Below are positions 9,157-16,854 of a stretch of DNA of 37,779 bases, piece after piece. Origin of the DNA: Geminocystis sp. NIES-3709. GTDB taxonomy: Bacteria; Cyanobacteriota; Cyanobacteriia; Cyanobacteriales; Cyanobacteriaceae. Below the pieces are notes generated by a model. It did not search any database. It was given only the letters and a program-made list of their open reading frames with translations, and had not been told where the DNA came from. The position numbers and the translations under genes are program-made. How positions within the stretch are numbered: the first letter of the stretch is position 1; each line of letters opens with the position of its first letter. Location of the stretch: contig NZ_AP014828.1 of NCBI RefSeq assembly GCF_001548115.1, positions 1-37,779 of the forward strand, in the 5' to 3' direction.

Positions 9157-9283
9157 AACTACTATAAATACTGAATTTGAAGGAGATAACCACCGCTCCG
9201 AAAACGACTCTATATCATATAATAATCAAGTCGATTCTGTAGCAACTCAAGCTCAAACCCAAACTCAAGAAGGTGACAAATAC
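8773..9283 (+). repeat. Three tandem degenerate repeats at the rep 3' end
   Basis: Units begin at about 8773, 8959 and 9137 (period ~180 bp). Each starts GAG(A/G)G(T/G)AACAAAAA and contains the invariant core TCATATAATAATCAAG followed by TCGATTCTGTAGC. The third unit ends with GAAGGTGACAAATAC, a tail also seen in the remote copies at 12.2 and 18.1 kb. The core is more strongly conserved than the encoded protein around it, which hints at a DNA-level role. Confidence 0.8.
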
Positions 9284-9310
9284 ACTTTTTTTGTATTTCT
9301 TGTAAATTAA
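9131..9310 (+). pseudogene. Frameshifted-off tail of rep
   Basis: Compared with the preceding repeat unit, the third unit has four extra bases around GAGCGATC (9129-9136). This throws the main frame into a TGA at 9154-9156. In the shifted frame the repeat stays open (EGNKNSETTINTEFEGDN...VATQ...EGDKY) to TAA at 9308-9310. The remote copies at 12.2 and 18.1 kb end in VATQ(E/D)GDKY, so the ancestral Rep probably ended there. A sequencing error in this run cannot be excluded; otherwise the replicated plasmid simply tolerates the shorter tail. Confidence 0.65.
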
Positions 9311-9330
9311 GTCTTATTTTATGACTTTTT
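9309..9330 (+). terminator. Weak hairpin plus T-run after rep
   Basis: AAGTC-(9-base loop)-GACTT followed by TTT, between the convergent rep and DUF1348 genes. The 5-bp stem is short, so termination is only possible, not certain. Confidence 0.3.
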
Positions 9331-9371
9331 ATAGTTAGGTTTTTTTACGTTTGTGCAACATCTACAAAAAA

Positions 9372-9791
9372 TTAGCGAAATTTTCGATGGTTTTCTTCAA
9401 TTAGAACATCATTAATACTAGCGAAACGAAATTGCATTAAACCATTATCAGCAAATTCCCACATTTCATTACCATAGGAACGATACCATTGATTAGATGG
9501 ATCATGCCATTCATACTCAAATCTGACGGCAATACGATTATCGGTAAAACACCATAACTCTTTTTTTAATCGATAATCAAGCTCTTTCTGCCATTTACGT
9601 GTTAAAAATGCTTTAATTTCTTCTCTACCATTAACGAATTCTGATCGATTACGCCATTGTGAATCAATAGTATAGGCTAAAGCTACTTTTTCTGGGTTTT
9701 TCGTATTCCAAGCATCCTCAGCTATTTGTACTTTTTCTAAAGCAGTTTCCAGAGTAAAAGGAGGGAAAGGAGGTTTAAATTCCATTGTCAA
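9372..9791 (-). CDS. DUF1348 / NTF2-like small protein
   Basis: A 139-residue soluble protein of the DUF1348 family, which has the NTF2/SnoaL cone fold. Recognisable stretches are [37 protein letters not shown] and YGNEMWEF. The length matches the family. No catalytic role is established for DUF1348; NTF2-like folds often bind small hydrophobic ligands. It is the third gene of a minus-strand set (GST, PPOX, DUF1348), 15 bp after the PPOX gene, and is therefore probably under the divergent TetR regulator. The start could also be the Met two residues later. Confidence 0.8.
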   Translation of the reverse strand: MTMEFKPPFPPFTLETALEKVQIAEDAWNTKNPEKVALAYTIDSQWRNRSEFVNGREEIKAFLTRKWQKELDYRLKKELWCFTDNRIAVRFEYEWHDPSNQWYRSYGNEMWEFADNGLMQFRFASINDVLIEENHRKFR

Positions 9792-9806
9792 TTTTTCCTT
9801 AATATT

Positions 9807-10406
9807 TTAATTTTTAGAGATTAATTGTTGTTCTAACTCTACAATACGAGCTTGTAAAGGTTCAATTATGGCATCTACTTCTGTCTGGGAATAACGAATG
9901 GGAATATGTTGAGGACAATTTTCGCTATAGGCTTCTAATTCAAAGAGAATAACTCGTTCAATTTTAGCAGGATAATCAGGAGTGCGAAGACGCTCAATTA
10001 ATGCCTCATCCCCTTCGATATACTTAGCTTTACCCCAAATTTTTACCCGTTTACGATGACGATAATCCATTAAAAAGATGAAAGCCTTATCTTCGGCTGA
10101 CAAATTACCAACAGTGATATATTGCAAATTGCCCGAATAATCAGCAAAGCCTAAAGTTTTCTCATCTAACACTTGTAAAAAACCTTTTTCACCGCCTCGA
10201 AACTGAATATAGGGATAGCCGTTAGATTGCACTGTACCTAAATAAAAGCCCTCTATTTCGGCGATAAATTCTTTTAACTGAAGGGTAATCTTGTCATTAG
10301 CCGCCCCATTACTGATATAGCGTTCATAGGTTTCCCTTGAGCCTCTTTCGGCTTGTGCTGCTTTAACTTCAGCTGTAAAAGCTATTTCTCCAAATTTTCT
10401 TGGCAT
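9807..10406 (-). CDS. Pyridoxamine 5'-phosphate oxidase-fold flavoprotein
   Basis: A 199-residue protein of the PPOX/FMN-binding split-barrel superfamily. The segment GFYLGTVQSNGYPYIQFRGG is the typical first strand pair, followed by DEKTLGFADYSGNLQY and FLMDYRHRKRVKIWGKAK, where FMN-contacting residues usually lie. The C-terminus is a short coiled coil (QARIVELEQQL). Members of this subgroup are generally FMN- or F420-type reductases of unknown substrate rather than true PdxH. It is between a GST and DUF1348 in a probable stress-response operon. The gap to the upstream GST is 110 bp and includes an STRR repeat, so it could have its own promoter. Confidence 0.8.
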   Translation of the reverse strand: MPRKFGEIAFTAEVKAAQAERGSRETYERYISNGAANDKITLQLKEFIAEIEGFYLGTVQSNGYPYIQFRGGEKGFLQVLDEKTLGFADYSGNLQYITVGNLSAEDKAFIFLMDYRHRKRVKIWGKAKYIEGDEALIERLRTPDYPAKIERVILFELEAYSENCPQHIPIRYSQTEVDAIIEPLQARIVELEQQLISKN

Positions 10407-10490
10407 TGTATCTTCTCAATAATTAGGGGTTGATTAAAAAGTCTGAGGAAAGGTTAGGGCAAAAGGGCAAAGGTAAACACTTAATTCTTA

Positions 10491-10528
10491 ATTCCTTATT
10501 CCTTATTCCTCATTCCTCATTCCTCATT
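10491..10528. repeat. Short tandem heptamer repeat (STRR type)
   Basis: About five consecutive copies of ATTCCTT/ATTCCTC, the heptamer type scattered through cyanobacterial genomes. The array runs into the GST gene: the GST stop codon (10517-10519) lies within it, so the last two Glu residues are encoded by the repeat. Confidence 0.75.
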
Positions 10529-11125
10529 AATCCCAATCATACCGACAAAATTAGGAAGACTTTTAACACGATCAATCCAGTTTAAGACATGAGGATAAGG
10601 GGTGAGATCAATTTTACCATCTGAAGCAAGGGCAACATAAGGAAAAACTGCCACATCAGCAATGGTAGGATGGTTTAATTCTAACCATTCTCGATTACGA
10701 AGATGATCGTTAAGTTGTGTCAAGATATACTCTGCTTTTTGATTAGCACGATCTAAATTAATATTTGTCGCTTTAAATAAATGATAAAGCCTTGCGGATT
10801 CTACTCCTTGACGAATTTCTCCGGCGGTAGTAGAAAGCCAACGAATCACTTTAGCTAGAGACAAGGCATCTAAAGGCAACCATTGTTCATTGCCGTATTG
10901 TCTTGCTAAATAGACTAAAATTGCTTGGGCATCCGCCAAGATTGTTTCTCCATCTACTAAAAGAGGTACTTGCCCAAAGGGATTTAAAGCTAAAAATTGA
11001 GGTTGTTTATGTTCCCCCACCATTAAATCAACTTTAATCCATTCATAAGGTAAATTTAGTAAAGCTAACATTAACTTTACCTTATAGCTATTTCCTGAAA
11101 GTTCGTGACCATATAGTTTAATCAT
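10517..11125 (-). CDS. Glutathione S-transferase
   Basis: A 202-residue cytosolic GST. The thioredoxin-like N-terminal domain shows YGHELSGNSYKVKLMLALL, the cis-Pro loop FGQVPLLVD and the glutathione-binding ILADAQAILVYLA. The C-terminal helical domain has HPTIADVAVFPYVAL, with the N-capping box of GSTs. It probably conjugates or reduces electrophiles or peroxides. It is the first gene of the minus-strand operon divergent from a TetR regulator, with palindromic operators in the shared intergenic region. The stop codon lies in an STRR repeat, so the extreme C-terminus may have changed recently. Confidence 0.85.
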   Translation of the reverse strand: MIKLYGHELSGNSYKVKLMLALLNLPYEWIKVDLMVGEHKQPQFLALNPFGQVPLLVDGETILADAQAILVYLARQYGNEQWLPLDALSLAKVIRWLSTTAGEIRQGVESARLYHLFKATNINLDRANQKAEYILTQLNDHLRNREWLELNHPTIADVAVFPYVALASDGKIDLTPYPHVLNWIDRVKSLPNFVGMIGINEE

Positions 11126-11188
11126 CGGTTAATTCTCCTTTTTTAAATATAAGTTATCCCTTAAAAAACAATTCAATTGTAATAATTC

Positions 11189-11320
11189 ACGTTCGAGCGG
11201 TAACATAAAAACTATTTCACAGATGAAGTCTTTTTCTGAGGGTAATTTTTTATTTTCTTTTAAATCTGTCTTTTAAACCGAGCGTTCGGTACATTGTTTA
11301 TAGTTTACCGAACATTTGGT
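11189..11320. promoter_or_regulatory. TetR operators in the divergent GST/tetR promoter region
   Basis: Two similar palindromes, ACCGAGCGTTCGGT at 11277-11290 and ACCGAACATTTGGT at 11307-11320, have centres 30 bp apart (three helical turns), each followed by TACA(A/T)TG. A partial third version, ACGTTCGAGCGGT, lies at 11189-11201 nearer the GST gene. The sequence between the two main palindromes (GTTTATAGTTT) could hold a -10 box for tetR. The arrangement suits a TetR dimer repressing both its own gene and the GST operon. Binding is inferred. Confidence 0.65.
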
Positions 11321-11357
11321 ACAATGTCAAGGAGTAATTAAATTTGGTAAAGAAAGA

Positions 11358-11888
11358 ATGGCAAAAGAAACTTATATCCCTTGTTTATTAAAATTGTTTC
11401 GACAGTACGGCTATGATGGAGCAACTTTGTCGAAAATCTCCATAGCGACTGGTTTAGGAAAAGCTAGTCTTTATCACCACTTTCCTGGTGGAAAAGATGA
11501 CATGGTAAAATCAGTGTTAGATTATCTACAACAATGGTTATTGACATATATTCTTCCATCTTTACGGCAACAAGGAGATTGTCAAGATAAGTTAAGATTA
11601 ATGGGCGATCGCTTATTAGAACTTTATGAAGGAGGAGAACAACCCTGTTTATTTGCTATTTTATTATTAGGGTCAACTCGTGATTTATTTCATGATCAAG
11701 TTAAAGCCTTATTTTTAGTTTGGATTGAAGAAATGACTAAAGTATTTATGGAAACAGGAATTGATGAATTATTGGCAAAGGAAAAAGCAGAGGATATAGC
11801 AATCTCTATTCAGGGTTCATTAATTTTATCCCAAGCCTTAGATAGTTCTTTCCCTTTTCAAAGAGTCATCAAACAACTTTCAATCTAA
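11358..11888 (+). CDS. TetR/AcrR-family transcriptional regulator
   Basis: About 176 residues from ATG 11358. The N-terminal helix-turn-helix is typical: LLKLFRQYGYDGATLSKIS, then ATGLGKASLYHHFPGGKDD. The remaining helices would form the ligand and dimer domain. Start choice is awkward: AAGGAG lies at 11329-11334 with no in-frame start at proper spacing. An in-frame TTG at 11316 would add 14 residues but overlaps the second operator palindrome, so I prefer ATG 11358. By position it should repress itself and the divergent GST-PPOX-DUF1348 operon and be relieved by an electrophile or similar inducer. Confidence 0.82.
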   Translation: MAKETYIPCLLKLFRQYGYDGATLSKISIATGLGKASLYHHFPGGKDDMVKSVLDYLQQWLLTYILPSLRQQGDCQDKLRLMGDRLLELYEGGEQPCLFAILLLGSTRDLFHDQVKALFLVWIEEMTKVFMETGIDELLAKEKAEDIAISIQGSLILSQALDSSFPFQRVIKQLSI

Positions 11889-11889
11889 T

Positions 11890-11989
11890 TAGGCACTGTA
11901 TATTTTAAACTAGACAGATGAATAAGTATTATATTAATGACTTACAAGAAAGATATAATCTCAAGACTAGAAAGTCTGATAAAGAATGA
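11890..11989 (+). pseudogene. 5' fragment of the repeated MNKYY gene
   Basis: ATG at 11918 opens MNKYYINDLQERYNLKTR, identical to the start of the two longer copies at 13756 and 18439, and the upstream ~28 bp are also shared. After KSDKE the frame stops at 11987-11989 and the rest of the gene is absent. A relic of recombination among the repeat copies. Confidence 0.75.
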
Positions 11990-11998
11990 AACTGTATA

Positions 11999-12154
11999 TT
12001 AATCCGTTATTTGCTTACTTTCTGCTATAAACCACCTTTGTAATTCTTCTTCGGTTATTATACTACTAGCTAGACCTTGAATTATGTTTACTACTTCTTT
12101 GGGTAAAACAACCCCTGTAGAATTACCGACGGTAGTTACTTTTAGTTTAAACAT
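11999..12154 (-). CDS. AbrB/MazE-type swapped-hairpin protein, shortened
   Basis: 51 residues. The start MFKLKVTTVGNSTGVVLPKE is the classic N-terminal half of the AbrB/MazE/SpoVT domain used by antitoxins. After VVLPKEV the expected second half is replaced by NIIQGLASSIITEEELQRWF, which does not look like this fold's C-terminus. No toxin gene is next to it. It is either a truncated, orphan antitoxin or a chimera formed by deletion. It is flanked by relics of the MNKYY gene and of the rep tail, in keeping with local rearrangement. Confidence 0.5.
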   Translation of the reverse strand: MFKLKVTTVGNSTGVVLPKEVVNIIQGLASSIITEEELQRWFIAESKQITD

Positions 12155-12215
12155 TGTCTCATCAAATATTAGTTATAACTAATATTATAATATTTTGCCC
12201 AATAAATTATGGCAC

Positions 12216-12363
12216 AAATAGTGATAATTTTGAGAGTAACAAAAAGGCGGAAACTATTATCAGTAATGACTTTAACGCTGATGATAACCGCAACAAAAAT
12301 GACTGTAAATCATATAATAATCAAGACAATTTTGTAGCGACTCAAGAAGGTGACAAATACTGA
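12216..12363 (+). pseudogene. Detached copy of the rep 3' repeat
   Basis: From about 12216 the sequence matches the rep 3' end (TTTGAGAGTAACAAAAA..., TCATATAATAATCAAG core) and finishes ATQEGDKY with a TGA at 12361-12363. An open frame could start at TTG 12154, but the coded N-terminus is unrelated and there is no RBS, so I read this as a remnant rather than a gene. Confidence 0.7.
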
Positions 12364-12454
12364 AATTTAGTGGGTCTGAGTTTTGCTGAAAATCAGCCCC
12401 GTCTATGATCACGGGAACAATCTCCTCAAATTGTTAATCTTTATTAATTAATCA

Positions 12455-12651
12455 TTGACAAAAAAAACAAAGTGTGGTTATCAACACTCTAGGTCAAGAT
12501 TTTTTTAGATAGAATCCGAGTTAATCGCTGTCAATGAATGGCACAAAAATTCAAATTATATCCCAGCTAGTTATCAAATAAGGAGGTTTTTCAACATGAA
12601 CAATTATGGGTGACAACTTTAGCAAAAATCAAACCAAGGAGGTTTGCAATC
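12455..12651 (+). promoter_or_regulatory. Leader of the SDR gene with duplicated RBS and a five-codon ORF
   Basis: A TTGACA box at 12455-12460 has a modest -10 candidate (TTATCA, 12478-12483). Downstream, AAGGAGGTTT occurs twice, at about 12580 and 12636. The first copy serves ATG 12596, giving a minute ORF (MNNYG, stop at 12611-12613); the second serves the SDR ATG at 12652. The two sites look like a small tandem duplication that created a leader ORF. Confidence 0.5.
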
Positions 12652-13446
12652 ATGAAAATTCAAGGAAAAACTGCTCTGGTTACTGGAGCTTCTCGTGGTA
12701 TTGGGCGTGCCATCGCAATCGAATTAGCCCAAAATGGCATCCAACGCCTTTTATTAGTAGCTCGTGATGCCACTAGATTAGCTCAATTGGCTACGGAAAT
12801 CGAAGTAGAAGGGGTAGAAGTGGTAATTATACCTTTGGATCTAACGAAACCCATAGACGTTAATATTGCTGTGGCAAAAGCTTGGCGGGATTATGGACCT
12901 ATTCATCTGTTGGTAAACTGTGCAGGCATTGTCCATCAAACTCCCTTTTTACAGTCTAAAATGTATCAGATTCACGAAGAAATTTCCCTTAATCTGATGG
13001 GAATGTACACCATCACTCGTTTAATGGCACGACGGATGGCAGCCCGACAAGAAGGAACAATTGTCAATGTTTCTAGCTTAATGGGGAAAGTAGCTGCTCC
13101 TACCATGTCCACCTATTCCGCCACTAAGTTTGCGATTTTGGGATTTACCCAAGCCTTGCGAGGTGAATTATCGGCTCACAAATTAAACGTAATCAGTTTA
13201 CTTCCTTCTTTAACCGATACCGATATGTCACGAGGATTAAAATTGTTCTCTTGGGTTAGGGCAACCACTCCTAAAAGAGTAGCGATCTCACTTTTGAGAG
13301 GATTGCATAGAGGGGACTCAGAAATCTTAGTGGGATGGCAAAGTTACTTAGCCGTGTGGGGGCAGCGCCTAGCACCTTGGCTATTAGAAAAAATTCTTTT
13401 AATAACAGCTCCCCAATGGCAAGAAAAGCCCCAGTTGAGAGGGTAA
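12652..13446 (+). CDS. Short-chain dehydrogenase/reductase
   Basis: 264 residues. Classical SDR motifs: cofactor loop TGASRGIG at 11-18, NCAG at 89-92, catalytic Ser141/142 in NVSSLMG, Tyr155 and Lys159 in YSATK. It should be an NAD(P)-dependent oxidoreductase of a small ketone, aldehyde or alcohol; the Arg after the cofactor loop favours NADP but this is a guess. The start at 12652 has a near-perfect AAGGAGG ten bases upstream; a GTG at 12610 is possible but inferior. No close partner gene; a hairpin follows at 13485-13525. Confidence 0.85.
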   Translation: MKIQGKTALVTGASRGIGRAIAIELAQNGIQRLLLVARDATRLAQLATEIEVEGVEVVIIPLDLTKPIDVNIAVAKAWRDYGPIHLLVNCAGIVHQTPFLQSKMYQIHEEISLNLMGMYTITRLMARRMAARQEGTIVNVSSLMGKVAAPTMSTYSATKFAILGFTQALRGELSAHKLNVISLLPSLTDTDMSRGLKLFSWVRATTPKRVAISLLRGLHRGDSEILVGWQSYLAVWGQRLAPWLLEKILLITAPQWQEKPQLRG

Positions 13447-13712
13447 GGATTGGCTAAAAATTAGACAGGAATTTGGTTGTAGATGTTGGGGCTAGGTTAC
13501 ATATAGAACTATTCCTAGCCTCAACCTAAATTATTCATTAGGTAATTTTGCGGCGGGAGTTTTTTCGGGTGAGGGAAAAATAAGCTCTTGATGCATCTAA
13601 GTTGAGGAATGAGGGTAGGGAATAGGGAATAGGCAACAGTTTGAGTTATTTTTTAGAATTAGGAAAAAATGTAAGTTAAATGCGTCGAGTGCTTAGTAGT
13701 GATCGCCAAGTA
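13447..13712. other. Intergenic region after the SDR gene: hairpin and STRR
   Basis: An 11-of-12-bp inverted repeat (GTTGGGGCTAGG / CCTAGCCTCAAC, 13485-13525, 17-base loop) may end the SDR transcript, although no T-run follows. A GGGAATA-type tandem heptamer lies at 13604-13633. Nothing else is recognised before the MNKYY repeat begins at about 13713. Confidence 0.45.
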
Positions 13713-14351
13713 GTAAGATAGAGACATTAGACAGTGTATATTTAAAATTAGACAGATGAACAAGTATTATATTAATGACTTACAAGAAAGATATAATCTC
13801 AAGACTAGACAGTCTGTGTACGATGCCGAAGGCACAGCGTAGCTGACCGATTAAAAGCCATAGGAACACAAGTAGAAAAAGAAGGGAATAAAAGCTATGT
13901 AACAGAGGGTGTATTGGATAAATTAGACCAACTGCAAGAACATTTAAACTTAGGAGGAAGCATCAAAACCTTTACTCCGACTGTTAAAATAACTGTCCAT
14001 TCCAAAATAGACAATGAAGATTTTGAGTCCCCAATAGACAGTGTAAGTTCTGGACTAGACAAGGCTAATTTCTCCCTAGACAGTAATATTCAATCTGTAC
14101 AGTTAAACTTATTTGACAGTCTGATGGGGAGAGTTGAAGAAGTAGTGGGAAGAATGATACCCATTAACCCTATCAGCCATTGGGAGAAATTAGATTTAGC
14201 AGTGGAAAGGGGATATATACTCAGCACCAAAGAAGTACAAACTCTACTTGGTACTAAACCATCTGGTACAACATGGACAAGGGGAGCATTCATTTTTACT
14301 CGAACTGGAAAGATAGGGAATCAGGCAGGGTGGAAGATTAGTCGGCTTTGA
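13713..14351 (+). pseudogene. MNKYY repeat gene, copy 2, interrupted by a 23-bp insertion
   Basis: From ATG 13756 the frame reads MNKYYINDLQERYNLKTR then stops at TAG 13840-13842 inside a small inserted element. Removing 23 bases (13825-13847) restores a 190-residue protein ending at 14351. The N-terminus resembles a small helix-turn-helix. The middle is rich in LDK/LDS steps, and the C-terminus (AVERGYILSTKEVQTLLGT, WTRGAFIFTRTGK) may be a second DNA-binding or oligomer domain. The downstream part could still be translated from TTG 13914 as 145 residues. No known family recognised. The DNA holds many TAGACA motifs, including two just before the ATG. Confidence 0.7.
13825..13847 (+). mobile_element. 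Very small dispersed repeat inserted in the MNKYY gene
   Basis: GCCGAAGGCACAGCGTAGC plus GAC-type end, 23 nt, lies between codons that otherwise join cleanly (GAT|CGA). The same element is at the same site in the paralogue (18508-18530). It resembles the very small mobile repeats described in cyanobacterial genomes (Elhai and co-workers). It introduces a TAG and a frameshift. Confidence 0.6.
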
Positions 14352-14376
14352 GGTTGAGGAGAAGTTCGATCGACTG

Positions 14377-15072
14377 TTACTTATCGATCGTATTAGCAGT
14401 TTGTCCAAAGAGGATATTTCGGCTTTCTTCGGTGACGGTTGGTTGTTTAAATTGTTCGGCTTGTTGATATGCTTTAATAACCGCTTCTCTTTCTCCCATG
14501 CGTTTAAACCATGCCTCCAAATGGGGAAATTCTGTTATATCCTGTTGTTGATTAGCATAGGGTACAATCCAAGGATAACAAGCCATATCAGCGATCGAAT
14601 ACTCCCCTACAATATAATCTTTCCCCTCTAACTGTTTATTTAATACCCCGTATAATCTATTGGTTTCCTTGACATAACGATCGATGGCATAGGGTATTTT
14701 TTCGGGCGCGTATAAACCAAAGTGATGATTTTGCCCAGCCATGGGGCCAAGTCCGCCAACTTGCCAGAATAACCACTCTAAGGTTTTAGCATATTGTCGA
14801 GTATCATTCGATAGAAATTGACCCGTTTTCTGAGCTAAATAGAGTAAAATTGCCCCTGACTCAAATATACTAATGGATTCTTCCTGATCAGTGGGTTGAG
14901 TCTCGATAATGGCAGGAATACGATTATTGGGGGATATTTTCAGGAAATCTGGTTCAAACTGATCTCCCTTACCAATATTGACAGGGATAATTTTGTAATC
15001 AAGACTGGTTTCTTCTAAAAAGATAGTAATTTTATGTCCGTTAGGAGTTGTCCAATAGTAAAGTTCGATCAT
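14377..15072 (-). CDS. Glutathione S-transferase, YfcG/YghU (Ure2p-like) type
   Basis: 231 residues. The N-terminus MIELYYWTTPNGHKITIFLEE, with the conserved Thr-Pro-Asn-Gly, is diagnostic for the YfcG/YghU class, which acts as disulphide-bond oxidoreductases/peroxidases rather than classic transferases. RIPAI (cis-Pro) and IFESGAILLYLA (GSH binding) follow. In the C-terminal domain MAGQNHHFGLYAPEKIPYA and YSIADMACYPW are typical. It is monocistronic, immediately downstream of and convergent with the second MNKYY copy. Together with the other GST it suggests a thiol-redox theme in the cargo. Confidence 0.88.
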   Translation of the reverse strand: MIELYYWTTPNGHKITIFLEETSLDYKIIPVNIGKGDQFEPDFLKISPNNRIPAIIETQPTDQEESISIFESGAILLYLAQKTGQFLSNDTRQYAKTLEWLFWQVGGLGPMAGQNHHFGLYAPEKIPYAIDRYVKETNRLYGVLNKQLEGKDYIVGEYSIADMACYPWIVPYANQQQDITEFPHLEAWFKRMGEREAVIKAYQQAEQFKQPTVTEESRNILFGQTANTIDK

Positions 15073-15196
15073 CTGTTACTCTTTATTTATTATAATAGTT
15101 TGATTATATTCCAGTATCAGAACAATCTTTTATATGTCGTAGGTGAAGGATTGAATTTGAATACGCTACTATTTCCTTTACTCAAAAGTCGAGTAG

Positions 15197-15619
15197 TTAT
15201 TCTTGAAGATTCTTTTTTATTTGCTCCTCTACTATTATTTGATGTACTTTATCTATTATTTTTTGATTTATATTTTGTTTAAAATTAGCTATCATTGATG
15301 GTTTAAAGGGTGCAATATTAGTATATTCAGATAATCCAATAAAGTATTGTAAATAAGGATTTTCTTGTATTAGTGCCACAATTCCTTTGTCTGTGGTTTC
15401 CATTTTTTTCTTGAGTATTAATGCTCCTAATGCCATCCTAAATGGTTTGACTAATTGATCCTTTTTTTTGCTAAATAATTTACTATTTTCTTTTTCCAAT
15501 TCTGCCCAAGGTATCAGTTTTGCCATAACTACCCAACGATTATCAGAGGACAATTCTATTCCAGAAGGTGATAAAAAATTTTCCAGTCTAATTTTCTCTT
15601 GTTCAGATTTTTGGTACAT
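15197..15619 (-). pseudogene. Transposase N-terminal fragment (DUF772 type, IS4/IS5-like)
   Basis: 140 residues of the DUF772 N-terminal domain: LSSDNRWVVMAKLIPWAEL, LGALILKKKMETTDKG and ENPYLQYFIGL. The DDE catalytic part that should follow is absent: the frame stops after IKKNLQE and the next gene on this strand begins about 125 bp away with no transposase-like sequence between. No inverted repeats were found. A decayed insertion-sequence remnant between the GST gene and the alkA operon. Confidence 0.75.
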
Positions 15620-15741
15620 TGTAATATGTTAAATTAGTTTATTAGTTTAATTACGAAAGACGAATTATAAGTATTAAAAGAAGCAATTAAAGAATATAAA
15701 ATTTAATCATAATTGCTGAAATACTAGAAAAAATTATTATG

Positions 15742-16353
15742 TTAATAATGAATAGCAACACCATCTAATGATAGCCAAAGATACCATACTGCTACTGTTC
15801 TATAAGGTTGCCATCTTTGGGCTAATGTAATCATTTCTGATGTACTTAAATTACCATAATGTTGTTTGATAATATTTACTAAGCCTATGTCTTTTAATGG
15901 TAAAACATCAGGACGTTGTAGGTAGAAGATAAGAAACATTTGAGCCGTCCATTGTCCAATACCTTTAATTTTTGTTAATTGTTTTATTACTTGTTCATCA
16001 TCCATTTCATGCCATTGTTGGGGAGTTAATATTCCATCTATAAATGCAGAGGCAATATTCCCCAAATATTCTACCTTTTGTCGAGACAGTCCGCACTGTC
16101 TTAATTGTGACGGTGAAAGTTCAAGAAAATGATGAGGAGAAATAGCCATTAATTGGGTTGATAATCGATCGTAAATAGTAGTCGCCGCCTTGACAGAAAT
16201 TTGTTGTCCTATTACTGCTTTGACAAGAGTTTCAAAGGGATTATGATGAGTATGTTGGAGAGGTTGTTGGGGATAAGCGGTTATTAATTGACTGATGATT
16301 TTATCTTGTTGATGAAGAAAGCTAACAGCTTCTTGCCAATAGGGAGGAGTCAC
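15742..16353 (-). CDS. alkA: DNA-3-methyladenine glycosylase II (AlkA-like)
   Basis: 203 residues of the HhH-GPD superfamily. The helix-hairpin-helix is LTKIKGIGQWTAQMFLIF (126-143), followed by RPDVLPLKDIGLVN with the catalytic Asp155. PFETLVKAVIGQQISVKAA (39-57) is the other hallmark of the AlkA group. It would excise alkylated bases such as 3-methyladenine. The first AlkA subdomain (~90 residues in E. coli AlkA) is missing, as in many bacterial short forms. It is last in a five-gene operon, two bases after the HU gene, so it is probably translationally coupled to it. Confidence 0.88.
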   Translation of the reverse strand: MTPPYWQEAVSFLHQQDKIISQLITAYPQQPLQHTHHNPFETLVKAVIGQQISVKAATTIYDRLSTQLMAISPHHFLELSPSQLRQCGLSRQKVEYLGNIASAFIDGILTPQQWHEMDDEQVIKQLTKIKGIGQWTAQMFLIFYLQRPDVLPLKDIGLVNIIKQHYGNLSTSEMITLAQRWQPYRTVAVWYLWLSLDGVAIHY

Positions 16354-16355
16354 AA

Positions 16356-16613
16356 TTAAATATCTCCTTTATAACTCGATGACCAACCAAATAATTTTCG
16401 TAAGCGTTGAGAAGGATTGAATTTAAACACTGTACTATTCCTTTTTCCTTGAATATAAAATGTTCCAAAATTTCTTAAATTCACACTTTCTTTATCTTTT
16501 AAACACTCATATATTTCTTCTAAGGTAGCGTTAACAATTTCCTCCACAACCTCATCTTTTTGATTAATTTTTTGGGCAATACGCTTTATTAATTCTTTCT
16601 GATTAATAGACAT
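16356..16613 (-). CDS. HU/IHF-family DNA-binding protein
   Basis: 85 residues. MSINQKELIKRIAQKI and VEEIVNATLEEIYECL match the HU helical half, and VNLRNFGTFYIQGK the start of the DNA-binding arm. The tip differs from chromosomal HU: the canonical arm with the intercalating Pro is reduced (STVFKFNPSQRLRKLF). It may be a plasmid-specific variant with altered binding. One base separates it from the upstream small gene, two from alkA. Confidence 0.85.
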   Translation of the reverse strand: MSINQKELIKRIAQKINQKDEVVEEIVNATLEEIYECLKDKESVNLRNFGTFYIQGKRNSTVFKFNPSQRLRKLFGWSSSYKGDI

Positions 16614-16614
16614 C

Positions 16615-16854
16615 TTATTCCTTTAAATCAATACCGTATTCTTCTAAATATTGGGTAATACCTGCTTCTAAATCGGCTAACGCATCCTCGATCTTCTCGT
16701 ATTTATCTTTCCCTTCATAAACTGTTCCCCCTTCATCGTAAGCTATCACAAAAGAGTTGGTATTGTAGTCATAACCGATTTCTATTTTTCCTTGATAGTA
16801 AACAAAATCGCTAAGGTTGGGGTATTTTTCTTCAAAACTTTGATTGTTACTCAT
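16615..16854 (-). CDS. Small acidic protein of unknown function
   Basis: 79 residues, strongly acidic, starting MSNNQSFEEKYPNLSDF and ending in the helix EDALADLEAGITQYLEEYG. No family recognised and no membrane segment or signal. Its start overlaps the methyltransferase stop by four bases (ATGA), and it ends one base before the HU gene, so it is certainly part of the same operon. Acidity and size would fit an inhibitor or adaptor protein, but that is only a guess. Confidence 0.75.
   Translation of the reverse strand: MSNNQSFEEKYPNLSDFVYYQGKIEIGYDYNTNSFVIAYDEGGTVYEGKDKYEKIEDALADLEAGITQYLEEYGIDLKE

Noticed and set aside
12154-12363. 69-codon frame as a gene
   Set aside because: The C-terminal half is the rep-tail repeat and the N-terminal half has no RBS or family; treated as a relic.
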